Assembly: GCF_013620795.1 (NCBI RefSeq)
Contig: NZ_LGLW01000003.1
Span: forward strand, 1-64,000
Origin: Pseudomonas sp. Q2-TVG4-2
GTDB taxonomy: Bacteria > Pseudomonadota > Gammaproteobacteria > Pseudomonadales > Pseudomonadaceae
Direction of reading: 5' to 3'
Length of the DNA: 64,000 nt
Under the pieces are notes generated by a model. That model saw only the letters and a list, made by a program, of their open reading frames with translations, made no database searches and was not told the origin of the DNA. Positions 8,405-18,281 of the stretch are shown here, piece after piece (the stretch's first letter is position 1; each line of letters starts with the position of its first letter). The translations under genes and the position numbers were made by a program.

Positions 8405-10597
8405 TCATAGCGCCTTGAGTTTGGCATAACTGAGCATCAACCACTTGCTTCCTTCATCTTCGAAATTCACTTGCACCCGTGCTTGAGCGCCGGAACCTTC
8501 AAAATTCAGGATGGTGCCCTCGCCGAACAAGGAGTGGCGGACGCGCTGACCGAGGTTGAACGGGGTTTCCGGCACGTTGGCACCGTCGAACAGTGAGCCG
8601 CCACCCATGCCGCGGGTGTTGAAGCTGCGGCTGATGGTGTTGCTCAGGCGCACTTCGCTGACCAGTGCCGGGGGCAGTTCGCGAACGAAACGCGAGATCT
8701 TGTTATAGGTCTCGCTGCCGTACAAGCGCCGAGTTTCGGCGTAGGTGATGACCAACTGCTGCATCGCGCGCGTGATGCCGACGTAGGCCAGGCGGCGCTC
8801 TTCCTCGAGGCGGCCAGGCTCCTCCAGGCTCATCTTGTGCGGAAATAGCCCTTCCTCCATGCCAACCAGGAACACCAGGGGGAACTCCAACCCTTTGGCG
8901 CTGTGCAGCGTCATCAGCTGCACGCTGTCCTCGTGGTCGCCGGCCTGCTGCTCGCCAGCTTCCAGCGAGGCGTGGTCGAGGAAGGCCGCCAGCGGCGTCT
9001 GCTCGTCTTCTTCCTCCTCGCTGTAATGGTCGAAGGCGCGTGCAGCGGACACCAGTTCCTCGAGGTTTTCCACTCGCGCCTGGGCTTTCTCACCCTTTTC
9101 GTCGCGGTGGTAGGCGAGCAGCCCGGACTGTTCGATGACCAGCTGTGCCATGTTGTGCAGTTGCATGCCCTCGACTTTCAGGGCGAGGGTGTCAATCAGC
9201 TCGACGAAGCCGTTCAGCGCACTGGCCGCACGGCCGGAGACCTGCTTGGTGCCGACCGCCTGGTGCAGCGCCGCCCACATCGATGTGCTCTCTTGGCGGG
9301 CCAGCTGACGCAGGCATTCGACGGTTTTCTCACCGATGCCGCGGGCCGGCACATTGATCACCCGCTCCAGTGCCGCGTCGTTGTCACGGGCCTGGATCAG
9401 ACGCAGGTAAGCCATGGCGTTCTTGATCTCGGCGCGCTCGAAGAAGCGTTGGCCGCCATAGATCCGGTAGGGGATCCGCTCGCGCAACAGCGCTTCTTCC
9501 AGCACTCGTGACTGGGCGTTGGAGCGGTAGAGGATGGCGATTTCGCTGCGCGCGAGGCCTTCTTTCTTGATGGCGCTCTCGATGCTTTCGACCACGTAGC
9601 GCGCTTCGTCGTGTTCGTTGAAGGCGGCATAAAGGCTGATAGGCTCACCCTCACAGCCCTCGGTCCACAACTCTTTGCCCAAGCGCCCTTGGTTGTTGGC
9701 GATCAGTGCGTTGGCGGCCTTGAGGATGCAGGCGGTCGAGCGGTAATTCTGTTCCAGGCGGATGGTTTCGGCGTCGCGGAAGTCTTCGCTGAACTGGTGG
9801 AGGTTTTCCACTCGCGCGCCGCGCCAGCCGTAAATCGACTGGTCGTCGTCACCCACCACCATCAGGCTCTCGCCGCCCTTGGCCAGCAATCGCAACCAGG
9901 CGTACTGGACGGCGTTGGTGTCTTGGAACTCGTCCACCAAGATATGGCGGAAGCGGCGCTGATAGTGGTCGAGCAGGCCTGGGTTGTCGCGCCACAGATC
10001 CAGCGCGCGCAGCAGCAGCTCGGAGAAGTCGATTACCCCGGCGCGGGCACAGGCCTCTTCATAGGCCTGGTAGATGCTCAGCATGGTGGCCAGGAACAGG
10101 TCGCCGCTGGGCTGGATATGCTTGGGTCGCAGGCCTTCGTCCTTCTGCCCGTTGATCCACCACTGGGCCTGACGAGCAGGCCAGCGCTGCTCATCGAGGC
10201 CGAGCTCACGGATGACCCGCTTGACCAGACGCTGCTGGTCATCGGAATCGAGAATCTGGAAATTCTGCGCCAGTTTCGCTTCTTGCCAGTGCGCGCGCAG
10301 CAGGCGATGCGCCAGGCCATGGAAGGTACCGACCCACATGCCTTGTGGGTTGACCTTCATCAGCTGCTCGATGCGCTGGCGCATCTCGGCAGCGGCCTTG
10401 TTGGTAAAGGTCACCGACAGGATCGAATGCAGCGAGGCGCGCTCGACCTGGTGCAGCCAGGCGATGCGGTGCACCAGCACACGGGTCTTGCCCGAGCCGG
10501 CACCAGCGAGGACCAGGTGACGACCCAGCGGTGCGGCCACGGCCTGGCGCTGGGCATCGTTGAGGGAGTTCAGGAGGAGGGAGATATCGTCATGCAT
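8405..10597 (-). CDS. uvrD: DNA helicase II
   Basis: A superfamily 1A 3'-5' helicase used in nucleotide excision and mismatch repair. Visible motifs are Walker A GAGSGKT, DEFQDTN (motif II), GDDDQSIYGWRGA (III), EQNYRST (IV), TLHSAKGLEFPLVFLVGMEEGLFP (V region) and VGITRA (VI). The C-terminal segment (GEGTILNFEG to YAKLKAL) is the Tudor-like end typical of UvrD. The start at 10597 (MHDD) follows family practice; an in-frame ATG three codons upstream (10606) cannot be excluded. 730 residues, as expected. Confidence 0.96.
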   Translation of the reverse strand: MHDDISLLLNSLNDAQRQAVAAPLGRHLVLAGAGSGKTRVLVHRIAWLHQVERASLHSILSVTFTNKAAAEMRQRIEQLMKVNPQGMWVGTFHGLAHRLLRAHWQEAKLAQNFQILDSDDQQRLVKRVIRELGLDEQRWPARQAQWWINGQKDEGLRPKHIQPSGDLFLATMLSIYQAYEEACARAGVIDFSELLLRALDLWRDNPGLLDHYQRRFRHILVDEFQDTNAVQYAWLRLLAKGGESLMVVGDDDQSIYGWRGARVENLHQFSEDFRDAETIRLEQNYRSTACILKAANALIANNQGRLGKELWTEGCEGEPISLYAAFNEHDEARYVVESIESAIKKEGLARSEIAILYRSNAQSRVLEEALLRERIPYRIYGGQRFFERAEIKNAMAYLRLIQARDNDAALERVINVPARGIGEKTVECLRQLARQESTSMWAALHQAVGTKQVSGRAASALNGFVELIDTLALKVEGMQLHNMAQLVIEQSGLLAYHRDEKGEKAQARVENLEELVSAARAFDHYSEEEEDEQTPLAAFLDHASLEAGEQQAGDHEDSVQLMTLHSAKGLEFPLVFLVGMEEGLFPHKMSLEEPGRLEEERRLAYVGITRAMQQLVITYAETRRLYGSETYNKISRFVRELPPALVSEVRLSNTISRSFNTRGMGGGSLFDGANVPETPFNLGQRVRHSLFGEGTILNFEGSGAQARVQVNFEDEGSKWLMLSYAKLKAL

Positions 10598-10871
10598 GGG
10601 CGGCATTCTATCCGTAAACCGGCCCGGCTCGCTCGTGCAACGGACGGGCGCGGAGATCCGACCGTTTCAGCTGGTATCTCGCGATGAGTGGACGGGCCCG
10701 GCTTGGAGCGGCCGACTCTCGACTCTTGCTCAGGTGAGGTTGCAAGGTTGCGCGGCGGTTCTCGTTCGTTGGTCGGAACGGACTGTTACGGGCGGATATC
10801 AGCGTGCCATCATCGACAGGTGGCTGCAGCGCCCATAACGCCCTTTCAGACACCTACGACAAGAAAGCTCA

Positions 10872-13712
10872 ATGATCGATTCTGCTCAAACAACCCAATC
10901 GGCGTCACCGACCATGAAGGATCAAGCCGTCTTCGATCTCGCGGACCTCGATCAGCGGAGCGAGCGCACGCGACAGCTTTACCAAGGCTCGCGTGTCTCG
11001 CTGATACTCATGGTTCTTGCCAGCCTGATATTTCTCGGGCTGCTCTGGAACAAGACACCGTCGCTGGACGTGGCGCTTTGGTCGGGCTGGACGCTGTTGT
11101 TGGCGCTGCTGCGGCTGCAGCAAGCGAGCGCATTCGACAAGGCCGATGCGGGCGATCAGCAGCGTCCTTACTGGTACCGCGCGTTTCTTGCCGGTAGCGT
11201 CGTCACGGCGGTCACGCTCTGCTACGCGATCGTGGCGCTGGTGCCTGGCGATGACTTCATCCAACAGACCCTTCTTTACGGCGCCACAGGCTCGGTCATC
11301 GTTGCCGGCAGCGTAACCAGCGGCGTTTCCCTTCGCGCCTTTTTCTGCTTCGCCGCACCCAGCCTGCTGCCAGCCGCCGTCGTTCTGCTGAGCAGCGATC
11401 AGGCGCAGCAGCAGGGCTGGGGCGTGTTGTCGGTCATCGTGCTGCTGACGCTCAGCATGGTCGCCTGGCAGACCAATCGTCTGCTGACCGCGAGCCTGGA
11501 GCAGCGCTGCTACAACCAACAGTTGATTGCACGCCTGCAGCACATGCGCGGCGAGGCGTCGGAGCTGAACGGCGAGCTGGCACGCGAGATCGAGCAGCGG
11601 CGGCACGCCGAAGCGCGACTACGGGAAGCCTTTGAGGGGCTCGAGCAGCGCGTGGCCGAGCGTACGGCGGAGCTGCGCGAAAGCGAAGCCCGGCTGAACC
11701 TGGCGCTCGAGGCCAGCGAGCTGGGGCTCTGGGACTGGGATCTCGAGCATGACGAGATTCATCATTCGCGTATGGAGATTGTGTTCGGTATTGGCCCCAG
11801 CGCCCGGCTGCGGCTGGCGGATCCGCAGCGGCCGAAAGTTCACCCGGACGACTTGCCTGAAGTGCGCACAGCCATCATTGCGCACCTCAAGGGTGAAACC
11901 GATCTCTACTCGATCCGCTATCGGGTACTGCAGGTAGACGGCCATTGTCTGTGGATGGAAGACCGCGGACGGGTCATTGAGCGGGGCGCCGATGGCCGTG
12001 CGCGGCGGATGATCGGTACCCGTCGGGATATCACTGAAGCTCATCGGCAGGCCGAGCAACAGCGCCTGGCCGCCACGGTATTCGAGGCGGCGGGTGAAGG
12101 CATGGCAATCATGGATGCTGAATTTCGCTTGCTGGCGGTCAACGACGCCTGCTGTGCGCTGTCGGGTTATCAGCGCGATGAGCTCATCGGGCGCAGCGTC
12201 GCACGCTTGGCGAGCTCCGAGGACAGCCGCCAACAATACGCGTCGATTCGCGACTGCCTGGCCCGGGACGGGCGCTGGCAGGGCGAGCTCATCGAAACCC
12301 GCAGAAACGGTGAAGTTTACCCGCAGTGGGCTCAGTTACACGCGGTTCGCGACAACCAGGGCAACGTCAGCAATGTGGTGGCGTTCATGTCGGACCTCAG
12401 CGTGCGGCGGCAGGTGGAAGAACGCCTGCGTTACCTCACGCACTTCGATGAGCTCACCGGCCTGGCTAATCGCAGCCTGCTCAAGGCTCGTCTCCATAGC
12501 GCCTGCGAGCGTACCCGCAACAGCACGCGCGGATTGGCGGTCCTGTACATCGATCTGGATCGTTTCAAGGTGCTCAACCAGAGCCTCGGTCATGAATCGG
12601 CAGACCAGCTGCTGCGCGAAGTGGCCCGTCGCCTATCGCATACGTTTTCCGATGCCGACACCATAGCGCGTCTATCAGGAGACGAGTTCGTGGTGGTGCT
12701 TGAAGGCTATGGAGGCCTGTCGACCCTGGCGCACACCGGCAGCCGCCTGCTGTCGCGCATCAGCAAGCCGGTGCTGGTCGACGGCCAGGAGCTGGTAGTC
12801 AGCGCATCCATCGGTGTCAGCCTGATGCCCGATAACGCGCGCGAAGCCACTGCGCTGCTGCTGCAGGCGAACATGGCGATGCAGCACGCCAAACACGTGG
12901 GCGGAAATACCCTGCAGTTCTTCACTGAGCGCTTGCAGGCCTCCAGCCTGGAAAATCTGAAGCTTGAAAACCAGCTGCGCCGAGCAATTGATGAAGGGCA
13001 GCTGGAGGTGTTCTACCAGCCGCGGCTGAACGTGGCCGACGATCATCTGGATGCTGCTGAGGCGCTGGTGCGCTGGCGTCATCCGCAGCAGGGCCTGATC
13101 GCGCCAGGCGACTTCATTCCGCTGGCCGAGGAGACCGGGCTGATCATTCCGTTGGGTGAGTTCGTCCTCCGCGAGGCCTGCCGGCAGGCCCGTCAGTGGC
13201 AGCTGGATGGGCTGGCGCCGATCCGGGTCTCGGTGAATCTTTCGGTGAAACAGCTGCGTCAGGGCAACTTCATCAGTCTGGTGCGTCAGGTGCTGGAAGA
13301 GAGCGGCCTGTCGGCAGACAGGCTCGAATTGGAATTGACCGAGAGCCAGCTGCTCGATGACATCGATAACGCCGTCAGTATCAGCCATCAGCTGCGCGCG
13401 CTAGGCGTGAAGCTGGCGATTGACGATTTCGGCACCGGTTATTCCTCGCTCAGCTATCTGAAGCGCTTTCCGGTGGATTTCGTCAAGATCGACCGCTCGT
13501 TCATCTCGGAACTGGAACAATTCGGCGAAGACGCCGCCATCGTTCGGGCGATCATCGCCATGGTCCACAGCTTGGAGCGGAAGGTGGTGGCCGAGGGCGT
13601 GGAAACCCAGGCGCAGATGGATTACCTCAAGGCGCATGGCTGCGATGAGATTCAGGGTTACCTGATCAGCCGCCCGATGCCGGCGGAAGAGTTCGTCAAG
13701 CTGTTGGCCTAG
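10872..13712 (+). CDS. Membrane PAS-GGDEF-EAL signalling protein
   Basis: 946 residues. About six membrane segments (residues 42-203) form the sensor region, followed by a coiled coil (225-270), PAS domains (about 278-392 and 400-512), GGDEF (about 520-685) and EAL (about 695-945). The cyclase signature is SGDEF (602-606) rather than GGDEF, and no RxxD inhibitory site is seen upstream of it. The EAL domain keeps [28 protein letters not shown] and AEGVET, so it should hydrolyse cyclic di-GMP. The likely net role is a phosphodiesterase with a regulatory or weak cyclase domain. It is transcribed away from uvrD. The 274-base gap upstream holds nothing recognisable. Confidence 0.9.
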   Translation: MIDSAQTTQSASPTMKDQAVFDLADLDQRSERTRQLYQGSRVSLILMVLASLIFLGLLWNKTPSLDVALWSGWTLLLALLRLQQASAFDKADAGDQQRPYWYRAFLAGSVVTAVTLCYAIVALVPGDDFIQQTLLYGATGSVIVAGSVTSGVSLRAFFCFAAPSLLPAAVVLLSSDQAQQQGWGVLSVIVLLTLSMVAWQTNRLLTASLEQRCYNQQLIARLQHMRGEASELNGELAREIEQRRHAEARLREAFEGLEQRVAERTAELRESEARLNLALEASELGLWDWDLEHDEIHHSRMEIVFGIGPSARLRLADPQRPKVHPDDLPEVRTAIIAHLKGETDLYSIRYRVLQVDGHCLWMEDRGRVIERGADGRARRMIGTRRDITEAHRQAEQQRLAATVFEAAGEGMAIMDAEFRLLAVNDACCALSGYQRDELIGRSVARLASSEDSRQQYASIRDCLARDGRWQGELIETRRNGEVYPQWAQLHAVRDNQGNVSNVVAFMSDLSVRRQVEERLRYLTHFDELTGLANRSLLKARLHSACERTRNSTRGLAVLYIDLDRFKVLNQSLGHESADQLLREVARRLSHTFSDADTIARLSGDEFVVVLEGYGGLSTLAHTGSRLLSRISKPVLVDGQELVVSASIGVSLMPDNAREATALLLQANMAMQHAKHVGGNTLQFFTERLQASSLENLKLENQLRRAIDEGQLEVFYQPRLNVADDHLDAAEALVRWRHPQQGLIAPGDFIPLAEETGLIIPLGEFVLREACRQARQWQLDGLAPIRVSVNLSVKQLRQGNFISLVRQVLEESGLSADRLELELTESQLLDDIDNAVSISHQLRALGVKLAIDDFGTGYSSLSYLKRFPVDFVKIDRSFISELEQFGEDAAIVRAIIAMVHSLERKVVAEGVETQAQMDYLKAHGCDEIQGYLISRPMPAEEFVKLLA

Positions 13713-13770
13713 CGGTGGAAGGCGGAAGCCGTCAGTTTCGCGCCTACCGGATGTGGCTTTTGCGGGGTAG

Positions 13771-13899
13771 CTAGCCGCGGGTGGTGCTGCCCTTGACTTC
13801 TCGCATCAGCAGCGCATAGAGCAGATCACCCGCTTCCAGCATTGGCAGATAGAAACGTGAGGATTTACTGGCTGGCCCGGCGATCTTCGCAGCGCCAGA
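13771..13899 (-). pseudogene. Possible gene remnant without a start
   Basis: Between the EAL gene and the DUF2243 gene, the minus strand has a short open stretch (43 codons) with protein-like character (SSRFYLPMLEAGDLLYALL) ending in TAG. An in-frame TGA lies directly upstream and there is no initiation site. It could be the decayed C-terminus of an older gene. Support is weak. Confidence 0.2.
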
Positions 13900-14001
13900 T
13901 CAAGTCATGGCGAACTCCTGCCTTGGCCTCAAGTCATCTCCTAGACAGGGCTTGCCTCGAGCGCGCTGCCGACGCAAGCCAGCCATCACCCGGAGATCAT
14001 C

Positions 14002-14460
14002 GTGAGCGTTAACCCCGTCGATGCCAGAGGCAGCCTGATTGCGACGCTTTTGCTCGGGATTGGCCTGATGGCGGCGGTGGATGAGATCGTCTTTCATCAG
14101 ATCCTTGCCTGGCACCACTTCTTCGATCGATCGACCCTGGCCGTTGCTCTGCTGTCCGATGGGCTGCTACACGCGGCAGAGTTGCTGATGCTGGCGGCCG
14201 GCTTCTATCTGTTCGTCCGGCTCAGCCGCGGCCGGGCCGTGTCGCAGCGGCACGCCTGGGCAGGGTTGCTGGTCGGCGCGGGCGGCTTCCAGCTGTTCGA
14301 CGGCATCATCAACCACAAGCTGCTGCGCCTGCATCAAGTGCGTTACGTCGAGGATCTGTGGCTGTATGACCTGGCCTGGAATGGCGTTGGCGCGGTGGTA
14401 ATAGTGGCTGGTGTCCTGTTGTGGCGGCGTGCCCAGGCCGACAGGCAACAGGGTCGATAA
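14002..14460 (+). CDS. DUF2243 membrane protein
   Basis: 152 residues, GTG start. Four hydrophobic helices with the DUF2243 signatures VDEIVFHQILAWHH and GGFQLFDGIINHKLLRLHQVR. Conserved histidines in membrane positions suggest haem or metal contact. The stop is two bases before the start of ctaG, so the two are co-expressed. DUF2243 genes commonly neighbour cytochrome oxidase assembly genes; the precise role is unknown. Confidence 0.85.
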   Translation: MSVNPVDARGSLIATLLLGIGLMAAVDEIVFHQILAWHHFFDRSTLAVALLSDGLLHAAELLMLAAGFYLFVRLSRGRAVSQRHAWAGLLVGAGGFQLFDGIINHKLLRLHQVRYVEDLWLYDLAWNGVGAVVIVAGVLLWRRAQADRQQGR

Positions 14461-14462
14461 AA

Positions 14463-15254
14463 ATGACCCACGAGGCACATCTGCTAACGCTGGCCGGCAT
14501 GTTCCTGTTGGTGTTGCTGACCCTGGGACTCTGGTTCGGTTATCTGCTCGGGGTTCGCAGGCAGCGCCGCTACCGCTCGGGTTGGCGCTGGTGGCGGCTG
14601 GTCAGCTTCACGTTGGGGTGCGGTCTTGTTGTGCTGGCGCTGTCGCCGGAGATGATCGAATGGGGGCACGCCGACCTACGTGGGCACATGGTGCAGCACC
14701 TGTTACTGGGAATGTTCGCGCCGATCGCGCTGATGCTGGGCGCGCCTGGCACGCTGTTGCTGCGCAGCGTGCCGGTGGGTAACGCCCGCCGGATCATCGC
14801 GTTAGCCGGGACGCCACCGGTGCGTTTCCTGAGCCACCCGGTCACCGCATTGTTTCTGGATATCGGCGCCCTCTATCTGCTGTACCTGACGCCGCTGTAC
14901 TCGCTCAGCTTCAGTGAGCCGCTGTTGCACGTACTGCTGCATTTGCACTTCGTGCTGGCCGGCTACCTGTTCAGTTGGTCGATTGCCGGCCCGGATCCAG
15001 CGCCGCATCGCCCTGGTCTGCGCACCCGATTGATCGTGCTGTTCATGGCTATCGCAGCCCACTCGATCCTGGGCAAGCTGATGTATGCCCACGGTTTCCC
15101 ACGTGATGCCGGTCATAGCCTGGCCGAGATCGAGGCCGCCGCGCAGCTGATGTACTACGGCGGGGATTTGGCGGAGTTGCTCCTGGCGATCGTTTTCTTC
15201 GCTATCTGCTACCGCAGTCAGCGATCCAAGCCGCTCGGCGCAATATCCAGCTAG
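14463..15254 (+). CDS. Cytochrome c oxidase assembly factor CtaG (caa3 type)
   Basis: 263 residues, about seven membrane helices. Motifs of the caa3_CtaG family are present: LSPEMIEWGHADLRGHMVQHLLLGMFAPIALMLGAP in pieces, HVLLHLHFVLAGYLFSW, and MYYGGDLAELLLAI near the end. The protein assists copper insertion into the oxidase. ATG at 14463 was chosen because it begins the first helix region just after the DUF2243 stop; the frame extends 14 codons upstream, overlapping that gene. No oxidase subunits are in the window. Confidence 0.88.
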   Translation: MTHEAHLLTLAGMFLLVLLTLGLWFGYLLGVRRQRRYRSGWRWWRLVSFTLGCGLVVLALSPEMIEWGHADLRGHMVQHLLLGMFAPIALMLGAPGTLLLRSVPVGNARRIIALAGTPPVRFLSHPVTALFLDIGALYLLYLTPLYSLSFSEPLLHVLLHLHFVLAGYLFSWSIAGPDPAPHRPGLRTRLIVLFMAIAAHSILGKLMYAHGFPRDAGHSLAEIEAAAQLMYYGGDLAELLLAIVFFAICYRSQRSKPLGAISS

Positions 15255-15262
15255 CAGACGGC

Positions 15263-15300
15263 AAACCGCCGGACGAGGCGTTAGCCGGGCCCGGCGGTTT
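15263..15300. terminator. Hairpin between convergent ctaG and ask
   Basis: AAACCGCCGG and CCGGCGGTTT are perfect 10-base arms around an 18-base loop, between two converging genes. A short T-run is contained in the stem end; it may terminate in both directions. Confidence 0.5.
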
Positions 15301-15327
15301 GACATGTGGCGTTGATGTCGCGATGGC

Positions 15328-16761
15328 TTACGCCGCGGCGATCACATCGCCATGGTTTTCCGGCTCGATCAATGCGCGATGCAAGGCTGCCACCGCCGCG
15401 TCGTAGTCTTCTTCGTTGACCACGCACTGCATCTCCACCTGGCGGATCGACTGGTGCACCGCCTGAATGCTGATGCCGGCACCGGCCAGCGCCGCCACGG
15501 TCTTGGCGAGGATGCCCTTGACCTTGAGGTCCGAGCCAATCGCCGAGACGATCGAGACGTTATGCACCGTGACTTCCGCGGCCGGGTACTTCTCTTCGAT
15601 CAGTCGTGCGGCGCGGTTGATCAGCTTGCGCGAGCCCGAGGCGGCGTAGTAGGTGATGCTGTTGGCATCGGAGTCCTTGTTCACTACGTATAGGCGCAGC
15701 TGCTTGAGCAGCTTGCTGATCTCGATGTCGTAGGCGACGTCGCCGAGCATGTCCTGATCGAACACCTCGATACCGAAGACGTCCTTGCGCCCGGCGATGA
15801 TCTCGACGCAGGGCTTCTCGCTCTTGTAGTCCTGGCTGATGAGGGTGCCGGCGTGTTCGGGTTCGAAGGCATTCTTGATGCGCAGCTCGATGCCGGCACG
15901 GCGCAGGGTCTTGGCCGCACGCGGATGAATCGCCTCCATGCCCAGATTCGACAGCTGGTCGGCGACGTCGTAGTTGGTACGGCCGATGGTCACCACCTTG
16001 TCGGCGCCCACCAGGTTCGGGTCGGCACTGGAAAGATGGAATTCCTTGTGGATGATCGCCTCGCGCGCCCCGGTAGCGGCCGCGATCTGGGCAAAGGTGA
16101 TCTCGCTGTAGCCGCGATCGAAGGTGTTCATCAGGCCTTCGCTGCAGTGGGTATAACCGGTGGCGACCACCAGTTCGCGACTCAGGTCCACTTCTTCGAA
16201 GCTGTGGCGGACCATCTCCTCGAAGGGCAGCGGCGCGTCGCGGTGCCAGCCGGTGAGGTCGACCATCTTGGCGTTGACGCCACGATGCTTGAGCGCCAGC
16301 ACCGAGTTGAATGCGCTGTGCGCTTCGCCCAGGGAGGCGAGCATCTCGCGGACCTTCATCAGGTGCTCGTCGAGCTGGAAGTGGCCGTAGGCGCAAAGGC
16401 GCTGCAGGCTGCTCATGCATTCGCGGGCATCGTCGATGCGTGAATTGACGAACTGGTTGGCTGCGCGCTGCTCGAATTCGCTGGCGAACAGCTCGGCGTT
16501 CTTGCTCAGCATGCGAGTACGTACGGTTTCCAGCGCTTCGAGCCAGGCGCCTTCGCTGCGGGCGTCAGCGAACCGCTGGTATACACCGGGCTCGCCGGTT
16601 TTCTTGTGTTCCAGCAGCAGATTGGTCATGCCACTGTAAGCCGACACGACGAAGACGCGCTGATAGAGCGCATCGCCTTCGCGTTGGCCGATGAAGATGT
16701 TGTTGAGTACTTCATCGAAGCGGCTCATGGATGTGCCGCCGATTTTTTCTACGGTATGCAT
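15328..16761 (-). CDS. ask: Ectoine-associated aspartokinase
   Basis: 477 residues. It phosphorylates L-aspartate, the first step toward aspartate semialdehyde and then diaminobutyrate for ectoine. N-terminal kinase motif VEKIGGTSMSRF; C-terminal ACT region (TVHNVSIVSAIGSDLK, LAGAGISIQAVHQS). The sequence matches the Ask_Ect subtype found in ectoine clusters, which is thought to escape normal feedback control. It is the last gene of the ect locus and is separated from ectD by a terminator-like hairpin, so it may be expressed by read-through. Confidence 0.93.
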   Translation of the reverse strand: MHTVEKIGGTSMSRFDEVLNNIFIGQREGDALYQRVFVVSAYSGMTNLLLEHKKTGEPGVYQRFADARSEGAWLEALETVRTRMLSKNAELFASEFEQRAANQFVNSRIDDARECMSSLQRLCAYGHFQLDEHLMKVREMLASLGEAHSAFNSVLALKHRGVNAKMVDLTGWHRDAPLPFEEMVRHSFEEVDLSRELVVATGYTHCSEGLMNTFDRGYSEITFAQIAAATGAREAIIHKEFHLSSADPNLVGADKVVTIGRTNYDVADQLSNLGMEAIHPRAAKTLRRAGIELRIKNAFEPEHAGTLISQDYKSEKPCVEIIAGRKDVFGIEVFDQDMLGDVAYDIEISKLLKQLRLYVVNKDSDANSITYYAASGSRKLINRAARLIEEKYPAAEVTVHNVSIVSAIGSDLKVKGILAKTVAALAGAGISIQAVHQSIRQVEMQCVVNEEDYDAAVAALHRALIEPENHGDVIAAA

Positions 16762-16827
16762 CGATTCAACGTCCCGTCTTGGGGGTGAATTTTCATCCCT
16801 GGGCCGCCTTTCGGCAGGCCAACAAAG

Positions 16828-16856
16828 ATCAGGCCCGGTTTGGTTGCGGGCCTGAT
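16828..16856 (-). terminator. Terminator-like hairpin between ectD and ask
   Basis: Perfect 10-base arms ATCAGGCCCG and CGGGCCTGAT around a 9-base loop, 10 bases beyond the ectD stop. The minus strand continues with CTTTGTT, a weak T-run. It is probably a partial terminator that lowers ask expression relative to ectABCD. Confidence 0.55.
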
Positions 16857-16865
16857 GTACCTAAT

Positions 16866-17783
16866 TCAGAGATATTGTTGTGGCTGGATCTGCAATGGTT
16901 CGAAATTCTCGCGCTCGGCGACGAAGGTCGGGCGTGGTGCGAGGCCGCAGAACGGCGCCTGCGAGGCATTATCTACGTGGTTGTAGACATAGAACAGATT
17001 GCTGCGCGCGCTGGGTGTGATGTTGCTGTTGGAGCCGTGCACGGTGTTGCAGTCGAAGAACACCACGCTGCCCGCCGGACCGGTGGCCGTGTCGATTCCG
17101 TAACGGTTGGCCAGCTCGGTGAGGCTGTTGTGATCCGGCACGCCGAGCTCTTGCTTGCGCAGGGACTTCTCGTAGTGGTTTTCCGGTGTCTCGCCCACGC
17201 AACGGATGTAGTGCTTGTGCGAACCGGGGACCAGCATCAGCGGACCGTTGTGTGGCTCGTTATCGGTCAGCAGGATCGAGCAGCTCAGGGCGCGCATGCG
17301 CGGCAGGCCGTCTTCGACGTGCCAAGTCTCGAAATCCGAATGCCAGTAGAACTCCTTGCCGGTGAAGCCGGGCTTGAAGTTCATCCGTGACTGATGGACA
17401 TAGATGTCGCCGCCGAGAATGAAGCGGGCGATGCCAGCGGTCCTTTCGTCTGCAGCGATGCGGGCGAACAGCTCATTGTCCTTATGGATGGCGAACACCG
17501 AGCGGATCGCGCCGCTGTCTGGTTCCTTGATGGTCTTGCCGGAATCCGCCACGACCGGATCCTGGCGCATGCGATCGAGCTCTTCGCGGAATACCGCGAC
17601 TTCGTCGGCGCTGAACAGGTTGGGAATGACCAGATAACCATCACGCTCGAAGCGTTCGATCAGGTCCGGTGCAATCGGCGCGTTGGCTAGATCGCTGCGG
17701 TAGACGACCGGATCCAGACGTTCCTGCCAGCTGGGTTCGTCGTGCTGGCGCGAAGGATAAAGGTCGGCTTGCACGGGGTTCAC
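16866..17783 (-). CDS. ectD: Ectoine 5-hydroxylase
   Basis: 305 residues. A non-haem Fe(II)/2-oxoglutarate dioxygenase converting ectoine to 5-hydroxyectoine. The iron ligands are visible as H148 and D150 (FYWHSDFETWH) and H249 (NTVHGSN); the EctD signature around QSRMNFKPGF is present. The frame extends 26 codons upstream, but a GTG at 17783 has an AAGGAGA ribosome binding site seven bases before it, and this matches the N-terminus of known P. stutzeri EctD (VQADLYPSRQ), so it was chosen. Confidence 0.96.
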   Translation of the reverse strand: MNPVQADLYPSRQHDEPSWQERLDPVVYRSDLANAPIAPDLIERFERDGYLVIPNLFSADEVAVFREELDRMRQDPVVADSGKTIKEPDSGAIRSVFAIHKDNELFARIAADERTAGIARFILGGDIYVHQSRMNFKPGFTGKEFYWHSDFETWHVEDGLPRMRALSCSILLTDNEPHNGPLMLVPGSHKHYIRCVGETPENHYEKSLRKQELGVPDHNSLTELANRYGIDTATGPAGSVVFFDCNTVHGSNSNITPSARSNLFYVYNHVDNASQAPFCGLAPRPTFVAERENFEPLQIQPQQYL

Positions 17784-17838
17784 GTTAGTTCTCCTTGGAT
17801 CGTTGTCGTAGGGCGGCTGTGGCTTGCCCTGCGGTTGT

Positions 17839-17860
17839 TGGGACGGGCGAACCCGTCCCA
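17839..17860 (-). promoter_or_regulatory. Intercistronic hairpin between ectC and ectD
   Basis: A perfect 9-base stem (TGGGACGGG with CCCGTCCCA) closed by a four-base loop lies 11 bases after the ectC stop. No T-run follows on the coding strand. It is more likely an mRNA stability or attenuation element, tuning ectD relative to ectABC, than a full terminator. Confidence 0.45.
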
Positions 17861-17870
17861 CGTTCCTGCG

Positions 17871-18269
17871 TCAGGCGACTGTTTCGGCCTCCAGCGGATA
17901 AACACCGCTTTCGTCATGCACTTCCTTACCGTTGAGCGGCGGGTTGAAGACGCAGGCCAACTTCATTTCCTCGGTGCCGCCGCGCAGCAGGTGCTCGTCG
18001 TGCTTGTCGAGGATGTACAGAGTGCCGGGCTCGATCTTGTAGATCTTGCCGTCGGCAATGGTCTCGATCTCGCCGTTGCCGCTCATGCAGTACACCGACT
18101 CCAGATGGTTCTGGTAGTGGATGTGCGTCTCGGTGTTGGCGTAGATGGTGGTGATATGGAACGAGAAGCCCATGTTGTCGTCTTTGAGCAACATGCGGGT
18201 GCTGTCCCAGGTCTCGGTAGTGATCTTGCGGTTGGACTGCTCGCAGTCAGCCAGGGTGCGTACGATCAT
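17871..18269 (-). CDS. ectC: L-ectoine synthase
   Basis: 132 residues, a cupin-fold dehydratase cyclising N-gamma-acetyl-diaminobutyrate to ectoine. Clear family sequence: MIVRTLAD start, [48 protein letters not shown]. Starts 12 bases after the ectB stop. Length and motifs are typical of active EctC. Confidence 0.97.
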   Translation of the reverse strand: MIVRTLADCEQSNRKITTETWDSTRMLLKDDNMGFSFHITTIYANTETHIHYQNHLESVYCMSGNGEIETIADGKIYKIEPGTLYILDKHDEHLLRGGTEEMKLACVFNPPLNGKEVHDESGVYPLEAETVA

Positions 18270-18281
18270 TTTCTCAATTCC

